Below are positions 35,881 to 44,658 of a DNA stretch of 64,000 nucleotides, one piece after another (position 1 is the first letter of the stretch; every line of letters starts with the position of its first letter). The translations under genes were made by a program, and so were the position numbers. The stretch is taken from positions 1 through 64,000 of the forward strand of contig DKSK01000012.1 in the NCBI GenBank assembly GCA_002472565.1. Direction: 5' to 3'. The stretch comes from Bacteroidales bacterium UBA7258 (GTDB lineage Bacteria; Bacteroidota; Bacteroidia; Bacteroidales; UBA932). The notes beneath the pieces are model-generated. The model was not told where the DNA came from and searched no databases. It saw only the letters and a program-made list of their open reading frames with translations.

Positions 35881-38037
35881 TTATTCCTCTTCCTTGCTCT
35901 GGGCGTCGTAGTCCGCGAGGAGTTTTGTCTGGACATCGCCAGGAACAGGCTGATAGTCCGCGAATTCCATGGTGAACGTGGCCGCGCCTGAAGTCAGCGA
36001 GCTGAGGGTAGTGGAATAGCGGTAGAGTTCCGCGAGCGGAACGCGGGCCTTGAGGACGGAGAAGCCGTTCTCGCTTGACATTCCTTCGATGATGGCTCTG
36101 CGGTTCTGAAGGTCGCTCATGCAGGCTCCCATGTAGTCGGCAGGGGTGAGGATTTCTACATTGTAGATAGGTTCCAGAATCTTCGGCCCGGCATTGCGGA
36201 AGGCCTCCTTGAAGGCATTGCGAGCGGCAAGTACGAAGGAAATTTCGTTGGAATCTACCGGATGCATCTTGCCGTCATATACGAAGACCCTGATGTCGCG
36301 GGCGTATGAACCTGTGAGAGGCCCCTCGTTCATTCTGTCCATGATTCCCTTGAGGATGGCAGGCATGAAGCGGGCGTCGATAGCTCCTCCTACGACGCAG
36401 TTGTAGAATTCGAGTTTTCCTCCCCATTCAAGTTCTATGGTTTCCTGGGTCTTAACGTTGAGAGTCGTATCCTTGCCGTCGATCTTGAACCTGTTAGTGA
36501 AAGGAACGCCTTCCTGGATAGGGCAGACGAGGAGATGGACTTCTCCGAACTGGCCAGCTCCGCCGGACTGCTTCTTGTGGCGGTACATGGCGTTGGCCAC
36601 CTTGGTGATAGTCTCGCGGTAAGGAATCTTAGGCGCGTAAAGCTCTACAGGAACTCCGAATTCGTTTTCGAGACGATATTTGATAATGTTGATATGCTGC
36701 TCGCCGTTTCCGCTCAATATGGTCTGTTTCAATTCTTTCGAATATTCGACGATAGCGGTAGGGTCCTGTGCCGAAATCTTCGCGAGAGCGTCTCCGAGCT
36801 TGGTCTCGTCGGTCTGTGTCTTCGCCTTGATAGCGCAGCGATACTTAGGAGCCGGGAAATTGATGTGCTCGACAGCTATTCCCAGACCAGGCTGGCTGAG
36901 CGTCACATTGGTCTTTCCTGAGCGCAGCTTGACGGTGCAGCCGAGGTCTCCCGCCATGAGGTCGCTGACCTTCTCCTTCTTGGCCCCGGCCACGGCATAG
37001 ATGGTGGAAATCCTTTCCCTGTTGCCGCTTTCCGGATCCTCAAGATCCTGTCCTTCATGGAGTTCTCCACTCACCACTTTGAAGTAGGATACATCTCCGA
37101 GATTCTTCTCGACATCTGCCTTATAGATGAAGATTACGGTAGGGGCATCCATCTTGCACGGGATATCCTTTCCGTCGATTGATTTCTCGATTTTTTCGGA
37201 AGGAGAGGCGGCCGTCTTGATGGTGAACTCCATGAGACGCTTTACGCCGATGACCTTCTTCGCCGACAGGCAGAATATAGGAAGCACTTCCGCGGCGCGG
37301 ATTCCTATTCCGAGGCCCTTGCGGATTTCGTCCTCGGTAAGAGTACCCTTCTCAAAGAAGGTTTCCATGAGGGTATCATCAAATTCCGCGGCCTTCTCAA
37401 TGAGTTCCTGACGGAGCGTCTCGGCCTCGGCCTGGAACTCGGCAGGAATATCAAGGTCTTCGCGAGTGCCGTTCTCGTCTTTGAAATGATAATACTTCAT
37501 CTTCAGGACGTCGATGAAGCCGTCGAAGCCCGCCCCGACCTTGGTAGGGAACTGGACGACGACCGGTTTGTTCCCGAACGACTCCTTGAGGCCTGACAGA
37601 ACCGTTTCCCAATCAGCCTTTTCGCCGTCAAGCTGATTGACTCCGATTATCATCGGAACGTGATACTTCTTTGCATAGCGGGCGAAAATCTCAGTTCCAA
37701 CTTCGACTCCCTGTTGCGCGTTGACCAGAAGAATCGCATTCTCGCAGACCTTGAAAGCCGTTACTGTACCGCCTATGAAATCGTCTGAACCAGGAGTGTC
37801 CACGATGTTGAACTTCGTGTCCATGAACTCTGCGTACATAGGGGTCGCGTAGATCGACCTTTGGTTCATCTGCTCGATTTCGGTGTTGTCCGACACCGTA
37901 TTCTTGCCTTCAACGGTTCCACGGCGGTCAATGACCTTGCCTTCGTAGAGCATCGCTTCCGCTAATGTCGTCTTGCCGGATTTAGTACTTCCGAGCAAGA
38001 CGACATTGCGGATGTCTTTTGTGGAATAAGATTTCAT
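35881..38037 (-). CDS. EF-G paralogue (EF-G2 type) with degenerate GTPase motifs
   Basis: A 718-residue translation factor with all EF-G domains: G domain, OB-like domain II, two ferredoxin-like domains and domain IV (GQFGEVHLLV, then GSYARDIRVFV). The G domain is altered. The P-loop is GSTKSGKT (16-23); switch I reads RSIYA where EF-G has RGITI; the catalytic DTPGH is DTPGS (Ser84 instead of His); NKxD is NQLD (134-137). The window's main EF-G (fusA) has intact motifs. In Bacteroides an EF-G paralogue without GTPase activity supports slow translation in starvation and gut colonisation; I infer this is its counterpart. It has its own promoter and a structured leader. Often named fusA2. Confidence 0.85.
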   Translation of the reverse strand: MKSYSTKDIRNVVLLGSTKSGKTTLAEAMLYEGKVIDRRGTVEGKNTVSDNTEIEQMNQRSIYATPMYAEFMDTKFNIVDTPGSDDFIGGTVTAFKVCENAILLVNAQQGVEVGTEIFARYAKKYHVPMIIGVNQLDGEKADWETVLSGLKESFGNKPVVVQFPTKVGAGFDGFIDVLKMKYYHFKDENGTREDLDIPAEFQAEAETLRQELIEKAAEFDDTLMETFFEKGTLTEDEIRKGLGIGIRAAEVLPIFCLSAKKVIGVKRLMEFTIKTAASPSEKIEKSIDGKDIPCKMDAPTVIFIYKADVEKNLGDVSYFKVVSGELHEGQDLEDPESGNRERISTIYAVAGAKKEKVSDLMAGDLGCTVKLRSGKTNVTLSQPGLGIAVEHINFPAPKYRCAIKAKTQTDETKLGDALAKISAQDPTAIVEYSKELKQTILSGNGEQHINIIKYRLENEFGVPVELYAPKIPYRETITKVANAMYRHKKQSGGAGQFGEVHLLVCPIQEGVPFTNRFKIDGKDTTLNVKTQETIELEWGGKLEFYNCVVGGAIDARFMPAILKGIMDRMNEGPLTGSYARDIRVFVYDGKMHPVDSNEISFVLAARNAFKEAFRNAGPKILEPIYNVEILTPADYMGACMSDLQNRRAIIEGMSSENGFSVLKARVPLAELYRYSTTLSSLTSGAATFTMEFADYQPVPGDVQTKLLADYDAQSKEEE

Positions 38038-38074
38038 AATGTTATAGTTTTGTGTTTTTACAGTTGAACCTTGT

Positions 38075-38134
38075 GCCTCGCCCGCTAATTACCCGTATTT
38101 CGGGTCTTTCCGAGTCGCGGAAATCAAACGAGGC
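38075..38134 (-). ncRNA. Three-way-junction leader RNA of the EF-G paralogue
   Basis: In the 5' leader on the minus strand a closing stem GCCUCG/CGAGGC (38129-38134 with 38075-38080) encloses two hairpins: UUUCCG/CGGAAA with a 5-base loop (38107-38123) and ACCCG/CGGGU with an AAAUA loop (38091-38105). All three stems are perfectly complementary. The expected transcription start (about 38133-38136) lies at the outer stem, so the message would begin with this fold. I do not recognise it as a known riboswitch. Confidence 0.55.
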
Positions 38135-38139
38135 GAAAG

Positions 38140-38171
38140 CAAATCTAATAAATTAAAAACGTATTAACAAC
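38140..38171 (-). promoter_or_regulatory. Promoter of the EF-G paralogue
   Basis: Minus-strand TAGATTTG (38140-38147) fits TAnnTTTG exactly, with GTTG (38168-38171) 20 bases upstream as -33. It gives a leader of about 100 bases before the EF-G paralogue. Confidence 0.65.
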
Positions 38172-38255
38172 ACTCGCATCAAAAAATAATAATAGACTTT
38201 TCCTGCATTGTCCAAGTCTATGATCTGCCAGTGCCGGCCTTTTTTCCAAGAGCTT

Positions 38256-38438
38256 CTATTTAAAGCAGTTGAGCTCAGGACGGAAATGGTAGCCGGAGCG
38301 GGCCAGCTTTGCCTCCAGGTCGGCCCTGGCAACACCATAGTTGTCACATATCTCGTCGAGATCCTTGAAGATCTCGTCTCTCAGAAGGAAATTTATTGAA
38401 CTGACAAGTATGTCAGGGTCATTCGGAAGATGGTCCAT
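38256..38438 (-). CDS. DUF4250 domain protein
   Basis: A 60-residue protein recognised as DUF4250: it begins MDHLPNDPDILVSSINFLLRD, followed by a region LDEICDNYGVARADLEAKL and the end YHFRPELNCFK. It is small, helical and without signal peptide. The function of the family is unknown; the LDELC-YGV-REDLEAKL part looks like a helix-turn-helix-like pair. It stands alone between the EF-G paralogue and tRNA-Gly. Confidence 0.8.
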   Translation of the reverse strand: MDHLPNDPDILVSSINFLLRDEIFKDLDEICDNYGVARADLEAKLARSGYHFRPELNCFK

Positions 38439-38625
38439 CGAGCCGGCCGGTCATTGTTAGAACAACCGGTCTTGTCGCAAATATAATAATATTCCCTTTC
38501 CCGCCAGGAGTTTTGCCTCTTCCCAAGGGGTGCATCGTCTTAAGGTCAATACCGTGGGCAACGTCTTAAGGATAGTTGTGTAGCGGATGCGATTGGAAGA
38601 AGTGTTTAAAATTTTGTTAAAAAAA

Positions 38626-38656
38626 TTTGTATCAATTGAAATTATGCCTATCTTTG
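38626..38656 (+). promoter_or_regulatory. Promoter of tRNA-Gly
   Basis: TTTG (38626-38629), 19-base spacer, TATCTTTG (38649-38656): an exact match to the Bacteroidota sigma-ABfr consensus, 35 bases upstream of the tRNA. Confidence 0.85.
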
Positions 38657-38691
38657 CAATCCAATCTTCTGACAAAATCAGGGGTTTTAAT

Positions 38692-38764
<73 letters not shown>

Positions 38765-38771
38765 CTAATGA

Positions 38772-38797
38772 GGACAGCCGAAAGGTTGTCCTTTTTT
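38772..38797 (+). terminator. Terminator of tRNA-Gly
   Basis: GGACAGCC, GAAA loop, GGTTGTCC (one G-U pair), then six T. Eight bases after the tRNA end. Confidence 0.9.
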
Positions 38798-38890
38798 GTT
38801 TGTATCATCGTATCCCCCGCACGCCAGAGACGGCGCCGGAGGATAAGACGATAACTTCATTACCTGATGAGATCTTCACCAGATGTCTCA

Positions 38891-39163
38891 TCATATTTTC
38901 AGGCCCTTGACAACGGCGGCGGAGAAGCCGGCTTCTTCCATGGCGTTCAGCCGCTTTTCGTCCACGAACTCTTCTTTGCCCAGGGATGCGAAGAGAGTAT
39001 TGACTTTCTCCTCTTTTATGTCAGATTTCGTGGCACCAGAGGTGGGTGTCGGGGAGTTCTCCGAACTGAATGCCGGTGATCTGTTTGTAGAGCCGCTGAC
39101 AGACCGCTCCCACCTCGCCATGGTCGAAGAACTTATAAGAGGCTGAAACCTCAGGTTCCTCAA
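38891..39163 (-). other. Coding-like open frame overlapping and following ilvE
   Basis: After the ilvE stop another minus-strand frame stays open for about 43 codons, reading KVNTLFASLGKEEFVDEK, then RLNAMEEAGFSAAVVKGLKI and a stop at 38891. Codon choice and the amphipathic character look like real coding sequence, but no start codon lies between the ilvE stop and this stretch; the nearest ATGs (to 39163) fall inside ilvE in another frame. It may be a small gene starting within ilvE, a frameshifted tail or a gene remnant. Confidence 0.25.
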
Positions 39164-40055
39164 GCACAGGCTTTAGGTCAATATGCGACATCGGGGTAAT
39201 AACGACTGCTGTTCCGCAGGCGGCCGCCTCGTCGAATTCGGAAAGTTCCCCTACAGGGATCTTTCTCTTTTCAACCTCCATGCCGAAGTCTTTGGCAACC
39301 TGCTGGAGAGACTTGTTCGTGATAGAAAGAAGCACGCTGTCCGAAAGCGGAGTGATGTACTTGTTCCCCTTGATGGCGAAGAAGTTGGACGAGCCGAACT
39401 CATCTATATACTCCCTGGTCTGGGAATTGAGGTACAGGAGCTCGGTGTAGCCTTGTTCATGGGCTATCTTGTAAGGCTTGAAGGTGGAGGCATAGTTGGC
39501 CCCGATCTTATAGCTTCCAGAACCCTTCGGAGCCGCGCGATCGTAATTTCCCGGTATGACGGCGGAGAAAGACTTCAGATGCTCGCCATAGTATGAGCCG
39601 GCCGGAGCGCACATCACGGCGAAGATGGCCTCAGGATAAGGGACGAGCTGCATCTGCGGGTGCATGCCCATAAGGAGAGGGCGGAGATACATTGAAGCCT
39701 GATGGCCGTAAGGAGGCAGGAATTCAAGGTTGTTCAGTACACACTCTTTACACATCTCTATGAACATCTCTTTCCTGGGAACCGGGAGGCCCAGGTAGGC
39801 GGCTGTCCTCTGGAGCCTCGCGGCGTTCTCGTCCGGACGGAACATCACTTTCCGCCCGTCTTTCTGGGTGAAGGCTTTCAGTCCCTCGAAGCAGGAGATG
39901 GCATAATGGAACACCTGCGCGAAGGGGTCGAAGGTGAAGGAGAAGGTCTCTGTCTTTTCAACAGGAGACCATTTTCCGTCTTTGTAATGGGAAAAGATGA
40001 CTGTTCTTGTCCTGTAGGCGTCAAAACCCAATTTGTCCCAATCGATTTCTTTCAT
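39021..40055 (-). CDS. ilvE: Branched-chain amino acid aminotransferase
   Basis: A 344-residue fold-type IV PLP enzyme making the final transamination to Ile, Val and Leu. Seen: FHYAISCFEGLKAF, RPDENAARLQRTA, the PLP lysine in GSGSYKIGANYA (about 190), EYIDEFGSSNFF and GTAVVITPM near the end. Last gene of the ilv/leu operon, 21 bases after leuB. Full length; the C-terminus ends normally in LWCHEI. Confidence 0.95.
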   Translation of the reverse strand: MKEIDWDKLGFDAYRTRTVIFSHYKDGKWSPVEKTETFSFTFDPFAQVFHYAISCFEGLKAFTQKDGRKVMFRPDENAARLQRTAAYLGLPVPRKEMFIEMCKECVLNNLEFLPPYGHQASMYLRPLLMGMHPQMQLVPYPEAIFAVMCAPAGSYYGEHLKSFSAVIPGNYDRAAPKGSGSYKIGANYASTFKPYKIAHEQGYTELLYLNSQTREYIDEFGSSNFFAIKGNKYITPLSDSVLLSITNKSLQQVAKDFGMEVEKRKIPVGELSEFDEAAACGTAVVITPMSHIDLKPVLEEPEVSASYKFFDHGEVGAVCQRLYKQITGIQFGELPDTHLWCHEI

Positions 40056-40076
40056 GATGATAATTTGTTAAGTTCT

Positions 40077-41138
40077 TTAGATATGCTTCGCGACCCAGTC
40101 TCCGACCTCGGAGGTGGAATAGGCCCGCTCTCCCTCCCTGGCGAGGTCTTCGGTTACGACCCCTGCCTCGATGGAGGCGCTCACGGCCTTGCGTATGGCT
40201 TCTCCTTCCTTCATGAGCCCGAAGGAATATTCGAACATCATGGCGGCGGAGAGTATGGCCGCCAGAGGATTGGCTATGTTCTTGCCGGCGGCCTGGGGAT
40301 AGGAGCCGTGGATAGGTTCGAAGAGGGAGGTGTGTTCGCCGATGGAGGCGGAAGCGAGAAGCCCCATGGAGCCTGAAATGCAGCTGGCCTCGTCGGTCAG
40401 AATGTCCCCGAAGGTGTTCTCGGTCACGATGACGTCGAAGAACTTAGGGCAGCGGATGAGCTGCATGGAGGCATTGTCCACATACATGTAGTCGGTCTTC
40501 ACGTCAGGATATGAAGCTTCCATCTCCTGGGCGGCCTGCCTCCACAGACGGGAGGTTTCGAGGACGTTGGCCTTGTCCACGACGGTCAGATGATGACGGC
40601 GGCGTCCGGAATATTCAAAAGCCAGTTTGAGGATACGTTCGATTTCATAGCGATGGTAGACGTTGGTGTCGAAGGCCGTATCTCCATTGTCACGGCGGCC
40701 CTTCTCTCCGAAGTACATTCCTCCTGTAAGTTCCCTAATGCAGACGAAATCGGCCCCTCGGACAAGTTCTTCTTTGAGCGGGGACTTGTACAGAAGGGAC
40801 TCGAAGGTCTCCACCGGACGGATGTTGGCATAGAGGCCGAGTCTCTTCCGGATGGCGAGGAGGCCCTGCTCCGGACGAACCTTCGAGGCAGGGTCGTTGT
40901 CGTATTTCGGATCCCCCACGGCGCCGAAGAGCACGGCATCAGAATCCATGCATATCCTATGGCTCTCTTCTGGGTAAGCATCGCCATATCTGTCTATCGC
41001 GCAGGCCCCTACATAGGCGAGAGTGTATTCGGCGCTGTGGCCGAATTTCGCGCAGACGGCATTCACAGCCTTGACCGCCTCTCTGACAACTTCGGGACCT
41101 ATTCCGTCCCCCGGTACTTTTGCTATTCTGAGTTTCAT
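40077..41138 (-). CDS. leuB: 3-isopropylmalate dehydrogenase
   Basis: A 353-residue NAD-dependent oxidative decarboxylase. Seen: KVPGDGIGPEVVREA at the start, AVGDPKYDN, the acidic metal site in NTFGDILTDEASCISGS, and EPIHGSYPQAAGKNIANP near the end. It oxidises 3-isopropylmalate for leucine and, in the citramalate route, 3-methylmalate to 2-oxobutyrate for isoleucine. Its start overlaps the citramalate-synthase-like gene by 4 bases (ATGA). Confidence 0.96.
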   Translation of the reverse strand: MKLRIAKVPGDGIGPEVVREAVKAVNAVCAKFGHSAEYTLAYVGACAIDRYGDAYPEESHRICMDSDAVLFGAVGDPKYDNDPASKVRPEQGLLAIRKRLGLYANIRPVETFESLLYKSPLKEELVRGADFVCIRELTGGMYFGEKGRRDNGDTAFDTNVYHRYEIERILKLAFEYSGRRRHHLTVVDKANVLETSRLWRQAAQEMEASYPDVKTDYMYVDNASMQLIRCPKFFDVIVTENTFGDILTDEASCISGSMGLLASASIGEHTSLFEPIHGSYPQAAGKNIANPLAAILSAAMMFEYSFGLMKEGEAIRKAVSASIEAGVVTEDLAREGERAYSTSEVGDWVAKHI

Positions 41139-42688
41139 AGCTTGATGATAGTAGAATTTTCAATAAGGTTCAACATTTTAATGGTGGCCTTTATCGCCGC
41201 CTCAGTCTGGTCGGAATCCACCCCGCGGGTCTTGAAATGACACCCGTCATAGTCCCATGTAATCGTGGTGACGACCAAGGCGTCGGTCTTCCCCCCGGGA
41301 GGTATGTTGACATGGTAATCGCTCAGCAGAGGATGGGTCTTCCCCAGCTCTCCATAGATTTTCCACAGGGCCTTCATGAAGGCGTCATATTGGCCGTCTC
41401 CCTGGGCCGTATCTTCGTATTCTTTTCCTAAGATATTGATTCTCAGGGTAGCTACCGGTCTCATGCCCCTAGCCAGCTGGAGACTGTAATTGACGATATG
41501 GATATTCTCATGCTGGGCTTCCCCTCCTTTGAGGACATCGGCTATGATGAATGGCAGGTCTTCTGCGCTCATGCTCTCCTTCTTGTCGCCCAGTTCTACG
41601 ACCCTGTCCGTCACCAGCTTCATCTGCTCAGGAGTCAGGCTGATTCCAAGCTGCTCCAGGTTCTGGACGATGTTCGCCTTGCCGCTGGTCTTCCCGAGGG
41701 CATACTGCCTCGTCCTCCCGAACCTTTCCGGGATGAGCGCGTTCTGATAGAGGCCGGCCTTCTTGTCTCCGTCGGCATGGACCCCGCTGGTCTGGGTGAA
41801 TACGGATTCCCCGACGATCGGCTTGTTCTCCGGAATCCTGATTCCCGAGATTGTTTCGACATAGCGGCACACATGCATCAATCTCTTTTCATCCATGGAG
41901 TTACGAACATGGAGCTGGTCATTCAGCACCCCTATGACGCTGGAGACAGGGACGTTCCCTGTCCGCTCCCCGAGACCGTTGACACTCACATGAAGCCCCT
42001 TGATTCCGGCCTTCACTGCCTCGTAGACGTTCGCTGTAGCGAGGTCATAATCATTGTGGGCGTGGAAGTCGAATTTCAGTCCGGGATAACGGGAAATCAT
42101 CTCCGAGCAGAGTCCGAAAGTCTGGTCAGGATTCAGGATGCCGAGAGTGTCGGGGAGCATGAAGCGGCGGATCCCTTTATTTTTCAGCGAGTCGATGAGG
42201 AACCAGATGTAATCCTTCGAGGAGAGCATTCCGTTGGACCAGTCCTCGAGATAAAGATTCACGTCAAGACCCTTCTCCAAGGCAAGGCGGATATTCTCCG
42301 AAATGTCGTTCAGATGCTCCTGCGGAGTCTTCCGCAGCTGCCCCTCAAGATGTTTGAGAGAGCCCTTGGCCAGCAAGTTCAGTACTTTTCCGCCGCAGGA
42401 AGCGATCCAGTCGACGGAGAGCCCCTTGTCCACGAAGCCCAGCACCTCGACCTGAGGCAGGTGCCCTGAGGAAGAGGCCCAGGCGCAGATTTTCGAGAAG
42501 GCCTGTTTTTCGCCCTCCGAAACCCTGGCTGAACCGACCTCTATTCTGTCCACCTTCAGCTCTTCGAGGAGCATTCGGGAAATCGCGAGCTTTTCGTTTC
42601 CGTTGAAAGAAACTCCGGCCGTCTGCTCCCCGTCGCGCAGGGTGGTATCCATTATCTCTATGTATCTCTCACTCATGGGCTCTCTCAT
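41135..42688 (-). CDS. cimA: LeuA-family acyltransferase, probably (R)-citramalate synthase
   Basis: A 517-residue Claisen-condensing enzyme: HMGL-like barrel beginning MDTTLRDGEQTAGVSF, metal site HAHNDYDLATAN (209-220), NGLGERTGN, and a C-terminal LeuA regulatory dimer domain ending IPPGGKTDALV and DSDQTEAAIKATIKML. By my reading it resembles Leptospira citramalate synthase along its length, and the pyruvate-pocket residues reported there have counterparts R18, D19, L83, L106, Y146 and T181. That makes citramalate from pyruvate and acetyl-CoA the likely product, for isoleucine. The alternative is 2-isopropylmalate synthase (leuA). Overlaps the leuD end by 20 bases; an in-frame ATG at 42676 is a second start choice. 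Confidence 0.8.
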   Translation of the reverse strand: MREPMSERYIEIMDTTLRDGEQTAGVSFNGNEKLAISRMLLEELKVDRIEVGSARVSEGEKQAFSKICAWASSSGHLPQVEVLGFVDKGLSVDWIASCGGKVLNLLAKGSLKHLEGQLRKTPQEHLNDISENIRLALEKGLDVNLYLEDWSNGMLSSKDYIWFLIDSLKNKGIRRFMLPDTLGILNPDQTFGLCSEMISRYPGLKFDFHAHNDYDLATANVYEAVKAGIKGLHVSVNGLGERTGNVPVSSVIGVLNDQLHVRNSMDEKRLMHVCRYVETISGIRIPENKPIVGESVFTQTSGVHADGDKKAGLYQNALIPERFGRTRQYALGKTSGKANIVQNLEQLGISLTPEQMKLVTDRVVELGDKKESMSAEDLPFIIADVLKGGEAQHENIHIVNYSLQLARGMRPVATLRINILGKEYEDTAQGDGQYDAFMKALWKIYGELGKTHPLLSDYHVNIPPGGKTDALVVTTITWDYDGCHFKTRGVDSDQTEAAIKATIKMLNLIENSTIIKL

Positions 42689-43265
42689 AATCCTCGATGT
42701 CCTTCCTGTGGCTCAGCAGGTAGTCGATGTCGTCCAGGCCCTCCATAAGACAGTACTTCTTGTAGGGGTTTATCTCGAAGCTTTCCGACTTCCCGGTCTT
42801 GAGATTGCTTACCTTCTGGCCTGGCAGGTCGATGCGGACCCTCTCTCCGTGGTCGGCGCCGATGCTGTCGAAGAGTTCTTTGAGAAAGGCCTCGCTGACC
42901 GTCACCGGAAGCACGAAATTATTCAGCTCGTTGTTTTTGTGGATGTCGGCGAAGGCGCTGGAAATCACTGCCCGGAAGCCGTAACCTGCTATGGCCCAGG
43001 CGGCATGTTCACGGCTGGAGCCACTTCCGAAATTTTTCCCGGCAACCAGGATGCAGCCTCCGTATGAAGGGTCGTTCAGTACGAAATCCTTGTTGAGGCT
43101 CCCGTCGGGGCGGTATCTCCAATCCCTGAAGAGATTCTCCCCGAAGTATTTCTCATCCCTTGTGGTGGCTTTGAGGAACCTTGCCGGAATAATCTGGTCG
43201 GTGTCCACGTTCTCCAGAGGAAGCGGGACGCAGCTGCTTTCGATTATGTCGAATTTCTGTTTCAT
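42669..43265 (-). CDS. leuD: Isopropylmalate isomerase small subunit
   Basis: A 198-residue swivel-domain subunit pairing with LeuC. Seen: NVDTDQIIPARFLKATTR, the loop GKNFGSGSSREHAAWA, and INPYKKYCLMEGLDDIDYLL. The dimer isomerises 2-isopropylmalate and, in homologous pathways, citramalate. It starts 7 bases after leuC. Confidence 0.95.
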   Translation of the reverse strand: MKQKFDIIESSCVPLPLENVDTDQIIPARFLKATTRDEKYFGENLFRDWRYRPDGSLNKDFVLNDPSYGGCILVAGKNFGSGSSREHAAWAIAGYGFRAVISSAFADIHKNNELNNFVLPVTVSEAFLKELFDSIGADHGERVRIDLPGQKVSNLKTGKSESFEINPYKKYCLMEGLDDIDYLLSHRKDIEDYERAHE

Positions 43266-43272
43266 GGTGAGG

Positions 43273-44640
43273 TCAAATTAAGGTTCTGGGATCTGTGACG
43301 CAGCCACTCACGGCCGCGGCCGCCGCAGTCAGAGGGGAGGCGAGCATCGTGCGTGCCCCCGGGCCCTGACGTCCTTCGAAATTGCGGTTGCTGGTCGAAA
43401 CGGAGTATTTCCCGGCCGGGATCTTGTCGTCATTCATAGCGAGACAGGCGGAACAGCCGGGCTGGCGGATTTCGAAGCCAGCCTCGCCAAGGACCTTGTC
43501 GAGTCCCTCTGCCTTTATCTGTCTGAGGACTTCCCAGGATCCGGGGACCAGCCAGGCTGTTAGCCCTTCGGCCTTGTGCCTACCGGCGGCTATGGACGCG
43601 AAGGCTCTGAAGTCCTCGATTCTTCCGTTGGTGCAAGCCCCGAGAAAGACATAGTCAACCTTCTTGCCGAGCAGTTTCTCTCCTGCATGGAAACCCATGT
43701 AATCCAAGGACTTCGGGGCTGCTTCCGCGGGGATGGAGCCCGTGATTCCGATGCCCATGCCAGGATTGGTCCCATAGGTTATCATAGGCTCGATGTCTGA
43801 GGCGTCGAAGCTTATCTCCTTGTCGAAGACGGCGTCATCTCCGGATTTCAAAGTCTTCCAGCGGGCCACGGCCTTCTCCCAGTCCCCGTCTTTGGGTGCA
43901 TAGTCTCTGCCCTTGAGGTATTCGAAGGTTTTCTCGTCGGGAGCGATGAAGCCTCCCCTTGCTCCCATCTCGATGGAGAGGTTGCACAGGGTGAGCCTTC
44001 CCTCCATGGACATGTCTCTGACCACGGAACCGGCATATTCGACGAAATAGCCAGTGGCTCCGGAGGTAGAGATCCTCTTCATGATATAGAGGGCTACGTC
44101 CTTCGGGGTCACGCCTTTTCCAAGCCTGCCTTCCACCCGGATTCTCATGGACTTAGGTTTCTGCTGGAGGATGCATTGCGAAGCCATCACCATCTCCGCC
44201 TCGCTTGTCCCAATTCCGAAGGCGACGGCGCCTACGGCCCCGTGGGTGGATGTGTGCGAATCTCCGCAGACTATCGTCATACCTGGGAGCGAAAGCCCTT
44301 TCTCGGGTCCTACGACATGGATGATTCCGTTGCGTGGATCCATCATTCCGAAATAGCTCAGGCCGAATTCCTTCGCGTTTTTCTCCAACGTCTCTACCTG
44401 GTGGCGGCCGACAGGATCGGCGATCGGCTTGTCCTGGTCATGGGTAGGGGTGTTGTGGTCCGGCATGCAGAAAATCTTTTCCGGCCGGAGGCAGCGTATC
44501 CCTCTCCGTCTCAAGCCTTCGAAGGCCTGGGGAGTAGTGACTTCATGGCAGTAGAGCCTGTCGATGTACAGCTGTGTGGTGCCGCCGTCAAGCATTGAAA
44601 CGACGTGCGAATCCCAGATCTTGTCGAATAAGGTATTCAC
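43273..44640 (-). CDS. leuC: Isopropylmalate isomerase large subunit
   Basis: A 455-residue aconitase-family subunit. 4Fe-4S cysteines visible in GACTNGRIEDF and PGCSACLAMN. Other conserved pieces: MPDHNTPTHDQ, VCGDSHTSTHGAVGA and TYGTNPGMG. Full length. Starts 18 bases after ilvC. Confidence 0.96.
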   Translation of the reverse strand: MNTLFDKIWDSHVVSMLDGGTTQLYIDRLYCHEVTTPQAFEGLRRRGIRCLRPEKIFCMPDHNTPTHDQDKPIADPVGRHQVETLEKNAKEFGLSYFGMMDPRNGIIHVVGPEKGLSLPGMTIVCGDSHTSTHGAVGAVAFGIGTSEAEMVMASQCILQQKPKSMRIRVEGRLGKGVTPKDVALYIMKRISTSGATGYFVEYAGSVVRDMSMEGRLTLCNLSIEMGARGGFIAPDEKTFEYLKGRDYAPKDGDWEKAVARWKTLKSGDDAVFDKEISFDASDIEPMITYGTNPGMGIGITGSIPAEAAPKSLDYMGFHAGEKLLGKKVDYVFLGACTNGRIEDFRAFASIAAGRHKAEGLTAWLVPGSWEVLRQIKAEGLDKVLGEAGFEIRQPGCSACLAMNDDKIPAGKYSVSTSNRNFEGRQGPGARTMLASPLTAAAAAVSGCVTDPRTLI

Positions 44641-44658
44641 TTGGACTTGGACTTAGAA

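Noticed and set aside
38810..38897. 29-codon minus-strand frame containing VLSSGAVSG, which recalls glutamate 5-kinase
   Set aside because: Too short, no other kinase sequence around, and the resemblance is one short motif.
38876..38902. GATGAGA / TCTCATC inverted repeat considered as the ilv operon terminator
   Set aside because: No T run follows on the minus strand; I could not find a convincing terminator for the operon.
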